NCBI GenBank assembly: GCA_935421135.1
Contig: OW285190.1
Location: 1,426,001-1,490,000 of the forward strand
Reading direction: 5' to 3'
Length of the DNA: 64,000 nucleotides
Source: Bugulina stolonifera
Lineage: Eukaryota; Bryozoa; Gymnolaemata; Cheilostomatida; Bugulidae
A model generated the notes under the pieces. That model did no database searches, was not told the origin of the DNA, and worked only from the letters and a program-made list of their open reading frames with translations. Below, piece by piece: positions 37,026-48,158 of this stretch. The position numbers and the translations under genes are program-made. The first letter of the stretch is position 1. Each line of letters begins with the position of its first letter.

Positions 37026-38730
37026 ATAAGCTCAGAAATACTGTTATGATAAATGAAGACTGCATGCACAGCCCTTTCCACTATCTTACATGCAGCAATA
37101 ACACATGCTTTGTAAGACATTACCTACATGGACTCACACAAAGTTCATTGTCACGTTAGACTACCTAGGGTGTGGAAGTGGCTTGCCTCATATGGGACAG
37201 TGGGCAACATGAGTTGGAACAGTATTTCATTTAGTAGTTCACGAGTTATTAAAAGTTGTGCTGTACAGGTCAGTGCTACCTGTCATTTGAGGATTACTCA
37301 AAGTATCAGCAGGGATGTTCTATCTTTAAATCTCAAACTGCTCTCGGTAGAAAGCTGTTATGGTACTAGTTGTAATTGGTTCTGATGGATCTTGGTAGGG
37401 CCTATGCCTCTGGTCTGGGCTATCATTTGTATCTGACTATTGTTGCAATGTTGCTGGACGTAAACATATGTCCAATAACGCCAAAACTGTGAATAAGACA
37501 TTGTGATATATTAAATATGCACTCCCCTATGCTTCTGTACACACAAAACTAGTAGCATACACAAAGACGTTTTGAAAGTGGACAGTTCAACACCGGACAA
37601 TTTGAAATGCCTAACCCCAACTACCAGATTTTAACTAATTTTTATTTCCAATGTTGTTTTTTATTTAATTAAATCAATTAATTAAAATTAATTATCTGCA
37701 AGTTGTGTTCTTCTAAATGCAATCCACACGATTTCGAACTGTCCTGTTTCGAACTGTCCAGTTGTGAAATGTCCTGCTTCGAACTGTCTTTTTCGAAATG
37801 TCCCTTTACCAATAATATAATGCAAATGTTTAATGTATAAAATTTATATTTAACATAAACATGATATGTTAATGTTTCATTTATTCTCAATGATAGAACA
37901 TTTATACTACTTATTACTATTATTATATTTACATTAACATAATATTATAATAATTATTATAATAAAGGTAATATATTTTGTATTATAATAATTTAATTTT
38001 AAATTTAATAATAAAAATATAATAATAATTATAATTTAATAATAATTATAACAACATAATTATTTATTATTATTTACATTTACATTTATTGGGTTTTCTA
38101 AAAGTTTACAGATAACATTATGATTATATTATTTTCATTTTGTTAAAGGTAACTTGTTGACCACAAAAAGAATATGATATCAATTATTATTATTTATTAC
38201 CTTGGTTTCTCCAACAAACTTTTTGGACTTTCGACCTTCAGTATCATTAGATTACTGAAATAAGAATAGAATTGCCAACGTATATGTATAAAGATTGCAA
38301 AGATGGTAAAAGGACTTCTAATCTGTAGAGTAGGCTAGTGGAGCGGCATGTAATATCGGAAATAACGGAAATGAGTCGTATAAATGAAATATAAGATGCT
38401 GCTGCTCGCTGTTTGATAGGTTGGGAATTCCAAATAATGCTTTTATCTCCCAAAATCTTTCTTCTGCATCTAATTCAGCTTATCTAATAATGTAATATAC
38501 TTCTTTGTATACTAAAGATTAGTATACTAATAATTTTTTCTCAATTTTTTTGTTTTTAAGAGGAGAAACCGGCGAGTCTGTTAGCGAGTCTGAACGTCAA
38601 AATTGATGGGACGATATACCTGCCAATAGCAGCCAATAGGCAATCCCTTCATATGCATTGGCCAATCATTAGGCATATAAAATATTGCTGGACCAAGTTT
38701 TTTACAACTTACTTTACTTCCGTAATTATT
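37026..38730. other. Spacer with dispersed repeat fragments
   Basis: 37130-37480 has a faintly protein-like plus-strand stretch broken by stops, with no secure family. 37740-37800 is a short repeat of TTCGAACTGTCC. 38081-38165 and 38560-38690 match repeats at 19.6 and 19.1 kb. The rest is AT-rich. Confidence 0.4.
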
Positions 38731-38732
38731 TG

Positions 38733-38884
38733 TTGATGGTAACCATAGAGGTAACACCCCATAGAGCAGGAACTCAAAAATTTTCCGCTATTAAACGCCG
38801 ATTGGTCACTTGATGCCAGTTTTCCCCACGGGCGGCCATGATGCGATGGGGATTTCGTCCGTTTGTTTACATTAGTTACCATTA
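38733..38884. repeat. Left arm of a long inverted repeat
   Basis: About 150 bp whose reverse complement matches 41661-41780. Shared blocks: GGTAACTAATGTAAACAAACGG, CATCATGGCCGCC and GAGTTCCTGCTCTA. The arms are 2.8 kb apart. Confidence 0.65.
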
Positions 38885-40503
38885 CAATTATATATAAAAC
38901 ATAAAACTTTTCAACGCTGTTATTTACAGATACTATTTGTGTAAAATGTTTTGAATTTATATCTAAACTGTTTAGTAACATCTCTGCTTCTTCACAATAA
39001 TAGTGATTTTAAAAAATCTCTTTGTAAAATAGGACTTTACAGAGAAATAAGAATGAATGTTCACTCGACCAAATAATACTAGTAACCGACTAGCGCGGCA
39101 GCGTATATCAGTAGAAAGTCTGTGAATGCGTTGATTGGTTAACCAAAATAAAGCCGCATGTTATTGGGTATTAAAATCTCTAATCGCTAACATGATAGGC
39201 TTATTGTACAGAATTATCTACCCATAAAGGACTTTCAATAGCACGCGGACAATTCTGTTAATTTCAAGAAATGAGCATGGAGCTAGTTGTACTAATGGCA
39301 TTCCTGGAACAATAGTTATACAATCTCATATAGTTAACATTGGTGTAATTGCAAGAGTATACTTTAGGTTTCTTTGGACTAACAGTGTGGTTAGTAGGAA
39401 TACAGTACGGTTGCTGTGAGTTGGAACTGGAAAGACAATGAAATAAATTCAATTCTTATTAGTAGTTATTTATTCTATTATTGTTGTAGAAATATTGTTG
39501 TTGTAAAATTAAAAATTTACTCCATAATAAATAGTATAATAATTTTAATTATCCCAGAAGTTATAGCAAGTATCATTGTTTAAAATTAATAAGCACATTC
39601 ATTTATCTAGTAATAGTGGAATCTCTCGGTACTGTTATTGATTGATTGATTGAGGCTGAGTTAAATTAACTTTGCTCACTCCACTGTCACTGCTGTACCT
39701 ATAGTAATGGTAATAGGCTACTACTACGTAGTAAATATAGTAATACTATCAGGTGAAGTTGTGATCGCGACTCACTAGCAATTTATTACAATAGTCACAG
39801 ATCAAAAACACTCACTCATCAGATCAGTGACTATACCTACTAACTATTATTTTATTAATTCAGGTGATTTCCATAGACTATTAATCAACATGAACATGTT
39901 TATCATTGAATTGATTATATTTATATAATTATTTTATAATATTAATATTTGTGATTGTAAATTAATTTTTTTGTGATAATAAGTGTAATAGGCCTATTAT
40001 GATTATAATTATTGTAATTGTGCTATAGGCCTATCAGCATTACTTTGAATGTTAGTATAGGCTAACTTTATATTGCTAGGAAATTTATTTAAGAAATCTG
40101 TAAACTATGACTTTGTTTCGCAGATGTGAACTTTCCTTTGTCCATTCCTGTCTATAGTTTGATTCCGAGGCTTTGTAGTATCTAATTGCATAGCGCAGTT
40201 AATAGCCTAAATACATAATAATCAAAGATCTACACCAGCTTAGCATAATCTTAGAATGGTTTCAAGCTAAACTATAACTGAAAGGAAAGATGATATGGAA
40301 GGAAAAATCTAAATTTATTAGGGCTGTTAATTAGTCATTAAACATTATAATGTAGAACATTGAATAGTCTTATGCAAGTTTATAGGCCTACGTCATTTAT
40401 TTAATTTCTTAGTAACAGTTTGTTTAACCACAACTTTCCTAGCCTTTCTACCTGCAATAGAATAGGTGCAGGTTGAGTTGTAGCATTGATTTTTTATCTA
40501 TAG

Positions 40504-41084
40504 GTTGGAGATTAAAGTGAAATCTGGATACCACGATGCACATTGCCACAACTCTATGTGTGGTGCTCATCCATCATACCCATCAAGTAGGTTATGATTA
40601 TGAACTCTTTTCCTGGGACTCGTGCACACAAACTGTAACAACTGCTTTCCAATTAGAAATGGGTTTCACGGTTAAAATGAGATGCTTGATTTAATTAAGG
40701 CTTGTTGTTTTGTATATATGTGTGAGAATGTACTTGGTAGATTTCTGTCGTCTATTATAGAGCTGTTATGGATTTAATTCATAGGTAACATTCAGAGTGA
40801 TCAACTATATCAACATATATGTCTTATCGAAATTGTACTTTATTTTACTCTGATATAATGTGATGCCAATTTGGCAAGAATCATGTAACTACTAATAGCT
40901 GTACTGTTATGGTAGGACAGTAGGCATTGAACATGTTTCATGTGTGGTAGGCCTAAGCGTGAAGCATTTATTTATCTGGTATCAATTTCCTAATATAGGT
41001 CTACTAGACAGAATATTGATCTGTGCTGATGCTGTGAATTTTGAAGAGCTGGCTGATCTTATTCCTAAGAATGGCAAGGAGTGA
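40504..41084 (+). CDS. Two-exon gene fragment, unknown function
   Basis: Exons 40504-40586 and 40999-41084 (GTAGGT donor, AATATAG acceptor) join in phase and end in TGA. They encode about 56 residues. The first exon is Cys/His-rich (SGYHDAHCHNSMCGAHPSY), suggesting a metal-binding segment; the second is an acidic helix-like tail (LLDRILICADAVNFEELADL). The first exon starts in mid-codon, so upstream exons are missing from the model. It lies between the inverted-repeat arms at 38733-38884 and 41661-41780, so it may be the cargo or the remnant protein of a transposon. No family recognised. Confidence 0.4.
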
Positions 41085-41660
41085 CTTCTAAATATTGAAT
41101 AAGAGTCCTTATGCTATTTTTATTCAGTAAATATTTAAAATAGATTTGGTCAAAATATTGGCATTTATTCTCGATGTTATGAATTGGTTTTGTCTGTCTA
41201 CATAAATGTTTTTATTTGTAATATGCAACTTCTGCAAATCTGTTCTACATATAGAAATACACCTATTAGTATTTATACTCTATCAATCATGTGATACCAG
41301 GATAATCCATAGGACGTAGGACAATTAACAACTACAGTAGCTTTAGCTGTGTTCTAATTTGAGGTAAAAGTGTTGCTTAATGCTACAGCTGTTAAGTAAA
41401 GTAATCTTGCCTACTGAAAGCCAAAATAACTAGAACTAGGAGCTGTGTAATAATAATTTTGTGACGTACTAATATACTAATGTACAATATTTGCAATTAC
41501 CATGCAGTTACTATCAAAGTTACAAAATGTGGTAAATATAATAATTATGTTGGTCTGAAATAATTGGAAAATATGTGCGCAACAAAAAATTTTAGATAAT
41601 TGTTAGCAAAAACAAATTTGGACTACAAACTAAATGACTAACTAATCATAGCAGCGCGTA

Positions 41661-41780
41661 GGTAACTAATGTAAACAAACGGTAACTACCCCAACACATC
41701 ATGGCCGCCAGGAATGAAAAGTGGCATCACAAAATTTACGGGAGTTCCTGCTCTAGGGGAGATAACTCTATGATGGTAAC
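41661..41780. repeat. Right arm of a long inverted repeat
   Basis: Inverted partner of 38733-38884 (see that entry). It ends 80 bp before the LTR retroelement at 41861. Confidence 0.65.
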
Positions 41781-41860
41781 TACATGTAATTGTTAGTTGA
41801 TGGTGCAATGGATCATTTAACCTGACTTTTTACACGTTGCATTCATACATGTATGTGGCG

Positions 41861-42191
41861 TGTAATAGATTTGATTGCTGCCATTTTTTTCCCTTTAATC
41901 TCAAAGATACAAGACCTTATTTTTTTTATATATCATAATCCTTTATTATTATTATCTTCGAGATTATAAATATCTCTATCTTCTTATTGGTTATAACATG
42001 GACCAATAAGATTGTCCTAATTTGCATAACTACATGTATATAATGAGGTGATTTTTGTTCAGTTGATCAGTTTTGAGTTTATCGCTCATACTCATTTTTT
42101 TTCTTTCCAGGTTACAAATAAAATATCATTAAAAGCCCTAAATCACTCAATACTGATATTTAGGCCGAACCTCAAGAGCAAGAATATCACA
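41861..42191 (+). repeat. 5' LTR
   Basis: TG...CA ends. It includes TATATAATGAGG, a possible TATA region, and AAATAAAATATC, a possible polyadenylation signal near the 3' end. It differs from the 3' LTR only within TCTTCTTATTGGTTA. Confidence 0.93.
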
Positions 42192-42207
42192 GTTGGCGAC
42201 TCCGGTG

Positions 42208-43250
42208 GGACTGCTTCAAGAGCAGACAACTTTGGACAGAGTTCCTACTATACTGAGCGGTAGGACTGCTTCAAGAGCAGACAACTTCGGACAGAGTTTC
42301 TACTATACTGAGCGGTAGGACTGCTTCAAGAGCAGACAACTTTGGACAGAGTTCCTACTATACTGAGCGGTAGGACTGCTTCAAGAGCAGACAACTTTGG
42401 TGAATCAGAAGTTATCCCTGCTATACTTAGCGGTAGGGACAGGTTAATACCTTTAATCCCTAGGTACACTGGGCTTTGGTACAACCTTGAGTTGTATATC
42501 GGCTACAGAAAACCGTATTGGGTGTTCCCTGGCAACCCTCACTTGCCTGTTGGAACTACTGGTATTAACTCACTCAGAGTGAGGGGGTTGGTAGTTCAAG
42601 GAACACCATACCTATCAGCAAAAACTGCTTCAAGAGCAGACAACCTTGGACAGAGTTCCTACTATACTGAGCGGTAGGACTGCTTCAAGAGCAGACAACT
42701 TTGGTGAATCAGAAGTTATCCCTGCTATACTTAGCAGTAGGGACAGGTTAATACCTTTAATCCCTAGGTACACTGGGCTTTGGTACAACCTTGAGTTGTA
42801 TATCGGCTACAGAAAACCGTATTGGGTGTTCCCTGGCAACCCTCACTTGCCTGTTGGAACTACTGGTATTAACTCACTCAGAGTGAGGGGGTTGGTAGTT
42901 CAAGGAACACCATACCTATCAGCAAAAACTGCTTCAAGAGCAGACAACCTTGGACAGAGTTCCTACTATACTGAGCGGTAGGACTGCTTCAAGAGCAGAC
43001 AACTTCGGTGAATCAGAAGTTATCCCTGCTATACTTAGCGGTAGGGACAGGTTAATACCTTTAATCCCTAGGTACACTGGGCTTTGGTACAACCTTGAGT
43101 TGTATATCGGCTTCAGAAAACCGTATTGGGTGTTCCCTGGCAACCCTCACTTGCCTGTTGGAACTACTGGTATTAACTCACTCAGAGTGAGGGGGTTGGT
43201 AGTTCAAGGAACACCATACCTATCAGCAAAAACTGCTAGAAGAGCAGATA
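42208..43250 (+). repeat. Leader tandem array: 55-bp units, then three 304-bp units
   Basis: Units starting GGACTGCTTCAAGAGCAGAC begin at 42208, 42263 and 42318 (55-bp period). From 42373 the unit grows to 304 bp and repeats at 42677 and 42981, the last one diverging near 43236. The long unit contains the short one plus about 250 bp of insert. 304 is not a multiple of three, so each unit's open frame ends in a stop. The array lies between the primer site and gag, where packaging signals usually sit. Confidence 0.93.
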
Positions 43251-43263
43251 AATACAACTTACA

Positions 43264-44100
43264 ATGCCGAAGACTAGGAAAAGCAAGAATATGGTGGATA
43301 CAGAGACCACCGAATCGACACTGCTACTTGAAGAATTGAAAAAAATTCGCCAGGACATGACCACGATACAGTTGGAACAAAAAAATCTTAGGAAAATAGT
43401 AAATGACACAGTTAATGAAAACCATAATACTCCAAATTCTACTCTTAACACAAATATGAATGCCAACGTGAGTTCTACAAGTCCAGCTCATGAAGTAGAA
43501 TACGTAGATCCGGTATTTCAGCCATCCGCCACTTCAGCTCCAACTTACAAATATAAGGCATCTATCTGTCCGTTACCCTCTTTTCATGGCGGTGATGGTC
43601 TGAAGAAGTTCCTTAGTAACTTCAGGGACGTATGTAGACTAAATGGTTGGCATCTACAAAATGAACAAGGACTATGGTTGAAAATGTGCTTACAAGGTAA
43701 AGCAAGGGATGTATTATACGATGATACAAACGATCCTGGTGTCATTAGCAATAGGCTACAGGCTCGATTCGGCGAACAGTTATTAAAGAAACGATATGAA
43801 CTTGCTCTACCCAGAAGGAAACGAAAACCTTCTGAGACACTGGCGGATTTAGCCAGTGACATTAGAAACATGGTAAACATTGTTTATGAAGAGCTAGATT
43901 TTGACACAAGGGAAAAGATGGCAGTAAAACATTTCATAATGGCTCTGGAATCTCCAACTGCACAATACGAATTATCAATAAGGATGGAACTAACCTTAGA
44001 AGGAGTTTTAGATGCTGCTCAACTCAGAGAGGTCTATATTGGCAAGGAGACCCCTTGGAATAATCCTTCACCTCAACGCTCTCAGCCGACTGAAATTTAA
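43264..44100 (+). CDS. gag: Retrotransposon Gag-like protein
   Basis: A 278-aa intact protein. The N-terminus is basic and then coiled-coil-like (about residues 15-50, LLEELKKIRQDM, LEQKNLRKIV), followed by a Ser/Thr/Asn-rich linker. From about residue 95 comes the capsid-like Retrotrans_gag domain: SFHGGDGLKKFLSNFRDVC, LKMCLQGKARDVLYD, RLQARFGEQ, ETLADLASDIRNMVN, KHFIMALESP and LREVYIGKE. There is no CCHC zinc knuckle and no downstream pol frame; the stop is followed directly by the 78-bp array. It probably assembles particles, possibly with an autonomous partner. The open frame and young LTRs suggest it is or was recently functional. Confidence 0.85.
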   Translation: MPKTRKSKNMVDTETTESTLLLEELKKIRQDMTTIQLEQKNLRKIVNDTVNENHNTPNSTLNTNMNANVSSTSPAHEVEYVDPVFQPSATSAPTYKYKASICPLPSFHGGDGLKKFLSNFRDVCRLNGWHLQNEQGLWLKMCLQGKARDVLYDDTNDPGVISNRLQARFGEQLLKKRYELALPRRKRKPSETLADLASDIRNMVNIVYEELDFDTREKMAVKHFIMALESPTAQYELSIRMELTLEGVLDAAQLREVYIGKETPWNNPSPQRSQPTEI

Positions 44101-44176
44101 ATAACACATGGATAGTACAATTATCAAGCATTGAATTTCTTGAAGGTGAAAATTGTTATATACGCATAGGTTATAG

Positions 44177-44990
44177 AATTCACCCTGATCTTCAGATGAT
44201 GAAGATAATGCACCTGGAATCTTCATCTATGCTCTGCTTTTATATACCGATGACGATTCACCCTGATCTTCAGCTGATGAAGATAACAAACCTGGAATCT
44301 TCATCTAATGTTCAGTTTTTATAACCTGATGACGATTCACCCTGATCTTCAGCTGATGAGGATAATGCACCTGGAATCTTCATCTATGCTCTGCTTTTAT
44401 ATACCGACGACGATTCACCCTGATCTTCAGCTGATGAAGATAATGCACCTGGAATCTTCATCTAATGTTCAGTTTTTATAACACGATGGCGATTCACCTT
44501 GATCTTCAGCTGATGAGGATAATGCACCTGGAATCTTCATCTATGCTTAGTTTTTGTAACCTGATGACGATTCACCCTGATCTTCAGCTGATGAGGATAA
44601 TGCACCTGGAATCTTCATCTATGCTCTGCTTTTATATACCGATGACGATTCACCCTGATCTTCAGCTGATGAAGATAACAAACCTGGAATCTTCATCTAA
44701 TGTTCAGTTTTTATAACACGATGGCGATTCACCTTGATCTTCAGCTGATGAGGATAATGCACCTGGAATCTTCATCTATGCTCTGCTTTTATATACCGAT
44801 GACGATTCACCCTGATCTTCAGCTGATGAAGATAACGAACCTGGAATCTTCATCTATGCTTAGTTTTTATAACCTGATGACGATTCACCCTGATCTTCAG
44901 CTAATGAAGATAACGAACCTGGAATCTTCATCTAATGCTCAGTTTTTATAACCCGATGACGATTCACCCCGATCTTCAACTGATGAAGAC
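44177..44990 (+). repeat. 78-bp tandem array downstream of gag
   Basis: About ten units of 78 bp, each with GATTCACCCTGATCTTCAG and GGAATCTTCATCTATG. The segment ATCTTCAGCTGATGAAGAT is an imperfect palindrome, so each unit can form a small hairpin. Units alternate between CTCTGCTTTTATATACC and TCAGTTTTTATAAC variants, suggesting duplication in pairs. Open frames through it are repeat artefacts. Confidence 0.93.
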
Positions 44991-45251
44991 AATGTATCTA
45001 TAATCTCCATCGATCCATGTATAACCTTGATGGCGATTACTTACAGCAAACAGAAACACTAGAATAAGTCTACAAAAGAAAAGAAGATCGATATATACAA
45101 AATAGAATACCTGACAATAGATTTATTTGTACCATGATTGCGAATATTGTCACATGCTGTTCACTTCGTCAAATCTATGAGATGTACTTTAAAAAAAAAA
45201 TATATATTCTACTTATGTATTCGTATCTTTTTTTTTTAAAGTGGGGGCAAC

Positions 45252-45582
45252 TGTAATAGATTTGATTGCTGCCATTTTTTTCCCTTTAATCTCAAAGATA
45301 CAAGACCTTATTTTTTTTATATATCATAATCCTTTATTATTATTATCTTCGAGATTATAAATATCTCTATCTTTTTATTGGTCATAACATGGACCAATAA
45401 GATTGTCCTAATTTGCATAACTACATGTATATAATGAGGTGATTTTTGTTCAGTTGATCAGTTTTGAGTTTATCGCTCATACTCATTTTTTTTCTTTCCA
45501 GGTTACAAATAAAATATCATTAAAAGCCCTAAATCACTCAATACTGATATTTAGGCCGAACCTCAAGAGCAAGAATATCACA
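45252..45582 (+). repeat. 3' LTR
   Basis: 331 bp, nearly identical to 41861-42191. Preceded by the purine tract AAAGTGGGGG at 45239-45248 and followed by the target duplication TGGCG. Confidence 0.93.
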
Positions 45583-45739
45583 TGGCGAACGGGGAAAATT
45601 GCGCAGGATACTTTTAAAGACTTTTTTTGGGACGTATTAGGCCTAAGTATTAACTTAAGTAACACTGCTGACAAACAAACTCTACTGACTTATAGGATAA
45701 TTTTTAATTTACATTTTAATTTGTAAATAAAACTGTTGA

Positions 45740-46190
45740 GGCGCTAGAGTATGCTGTAGAGGTGTGAGATTCTTTTTTTTTGTTTAGGTCTAGGCCTATT
45801 GATTTTTTGGAAGCCATTCAAAATAAAGCTACATGTTTTATAGGCAACGTTAGGGTCGGCATGAAGTCTCAGAAAAGAAAAGAAGAAAGTAGGTCTTCAA
45901 CTACTAGAAAACTGCTAGAAAAATAAACGAAAAAATATATTCCATTTCATTTTAATTCGGTCTGAGTGTGCGTCTTTTATGAACTGAATGATTTTATAAA
46001 CAGTTGTTTTAAACCAAACAGACAAACAGAAACAGCACACTGAACTTCAACACATTTGCTAATTATTTGTTGGTCGAACAGCTAGGGGTATGAGAATTAG
46101 ATCTTTTAGTATATAGCCTTGTTATAGCCTACCCATATTGCATGTTCCTTATTTTAGTCTCTGTGCATTAAATATTTCATTTTATTTTGT
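45740..46190. repeat. Dispersed repeat, copy 2 (see 16690-17130)
   Basis: Contiguous version of the family, including GAGTATGCTGTAGAGGTGTG, TTATAGGCAACGTTAG, and at the end CTTATTTTAGTCTCTGTGC. In copy 1 that last block is displaced to 18715. Confidence 0.55.
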
Positions 46191-48158
46191 TTGTAACACA
46201 CGAAGCCTTTCTGCTTTTCGCAGCGGTCTAGAGGCTTCACTTTTAACCCAAACTTGAACTCCTTACTACAGCGCATGGCGCGTACTAAAGGAAAAGAAGT
46301 AAAAGGTATTATAATTCCAACCAAAAGCCAAAATTGCAGTCAGTCTGAATCCAATCTTATCTTTAACCAATCTAAAAGATTAAGCTGCACCTGAAGCGAG
46401 AAATCAAGTAAACCTAGAGATAAGTTCTGTGGAAGAGGGAAGAAAAAGCGATTGTTGTCTGCTTCAAAATGTGGAATAATATCACACTCTCTGACTCTAT
46501 ATGAAGCCCGTGATGATATTGTCGATGGTGATGATACAGCGCTACTAGTTACTACTTAGCTGTGGTATATCAGCCTTTTCATAAAATCCAACATTGTATA
46601 TTTAGTCGATTTTCAACGAATCTGGGTCACACTAGCTCCGAGAGGCGTTTTCGGTGACCTCTGACCCTCACTGTGGTGACCATCCAGGAATGAGAAATAA
46701 AACTGAAGCAAACAAGTGAAAGTATCTATTTAACAAAAAGTACAGCTCTAAGTAGAATACAGTGGCCACAGCAATACTTTAAATGCTCAGAAATTTTGAA
46801 ACATTCCATTTGGAGTTGTCCCCATTACATCTTCCCACTTTTCAATGAGTTGCTGCCGGAACCACAGGGTTCATATAGAAAAACATTGCTGGTTTCCCAC
46901 TAATTTGGGAAATTCGGATCAGATCGAAATTGTAACTTTTACCCGGTTCTGTGAGGATGACCTCCACTTGGTCTTTGTTGCCCAGTCAGTCTTTGCTCGG
47001 GCAACCAGTAATCTGGACTAAAACTGGTCAATATTAGACTATGCTCGTGTGATTTACCATAGAGAGCCAGATAAAAACCCTCCAAAATCTGTGTACATGC
47101 AGCTGGTAGCTATAACTGTTTCAGTATTGGGTATTTGGGCAGTGAATATTGACTAGTTTGTATTGTGCTGGATGCTGGATTTTGGATTTTGTGAAACTTA
47201 AATGGTGTTGATTGATATGAGTACTGGCCATGTCATGTGAATGTTGGAGTGTGTGGTAATGGATTGGCCCGACAACTCAGTGACATTTTCCTGTGCAGAA
47301 GAATCTGGAAACACTGTGAATGACAGGCTCTGCACTCTAACAAAGTAAAACCTAAGAGTTCACACACACTGTATGAGCTGAGAGCTCATCCAATCAATGG
47401 GTTGTGCTTGTATATGAGGATCCTACTTGGGGCAAGATCAACCATGGGATGTTGAGGCGACAACTTATTTACTTTACAAAAGCATAAATTTAATAGACTG
47501 TGAAGCTGCATTTAGATTAGGCTCCCCTATGTAACGCCCCGTCACATTGTAAAATATCTGGAACAATTTGAGACCAGCGCCCTGCATTACAAATGGAGAT
47601 AGCGGTCTGATAGCTGGATCAACATGTATTGTGCACAGACGAATAATTTGAAATGCCAAAATACACAGGCTATCAGCATATGATCATGTGCACCAGTAAA
47701 CTGCAAATAAACCTTGTTGGGTACAAGAGGTTACAGCGCATGGGCTGTAGGTATAAATTGCCAGGGCCAATGTGTTACACTACAGTATCAGCTATATCTT
47801 GTCAGGATTGTAACTGTCCGGTCTGTTATACATGTAATTAGCTTACTGCTTATGTCGAATCACTCATCGTGTCCACAGTATTTGTATATTTTGGGTCTGT
47901 ATTTGTAACCCATTGAAACCCATTAAACTGCATTCAGATATTTGTTATGCACTGCATCCAGATGTGAATAAGTAATGTTGACCATAGAACACCTCTCTCT
48001 CCCTCTCTCTATTACGAAAAGGTGACCCATGCTCATATTGTCTACTAAGTCCCTGAGGTCTATATGACTCAGACGTGAACACCTAACACAATACTCGTAC
48101 GTACGTATCTTATTGAATGCTGACTCATCTTTCTGCAGTTTTAGTGAGTCCATAAGCC
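46191..48158. other. Spacer upstream of the tyrosine phosphatase gene
   Basis: No gene supported. A 39-codon open frame at 46275 (MARTKGKEVKG...) has no recognised family or splice context. The last 1 kb should hold the phosphatase promoter; no clear element stands out. Confidence 0.4.

Larger units (their letters stand above)
41856..45587 (+). mobile_element. Gag-only LTR retrotransposon, complete with target duplication
   Basis: Element 41861-45582 (3,722 bp), flanked by TGGCG at 41856-41860 and 45583-45587. The 331-bp LTRs (41861-42191, 45252-45582) begin TG and end CA and differ at two positions, so insertion is recent. A primer binding site follows the left LTR (TGGCGACTCCGGTGGGAC, 42194-42211), and a purine tract (AAAGTGGGGG) precedes the right one. 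Inside, in order: a 55-bp/304-bp tandem array, one gag gene, and a 78-bp tandem array. No protease, reverse transcriptase, RNase H or integrase is present, so mobility would need proteins from an autonomous Ty3/gypsy-like relative. The layout resembles the gag-only TR-GAG elements known from plants. Confidence 0.92.

Noticed and set aside
37128..37490. Possible decayed transposase or gene exon on the plus strand
   Set aside because: Some stretches look protein-like (a GSDGSW-like patch) but stops occur in every frame and no family match is secure.
42342..43339. Repeated 111-codon frames DRVPTILSGRTASRADNFG...
   Set aside because: The 304-bp unit is not a multiple of three and each frame stops; they are copies of the retroelement leader array.
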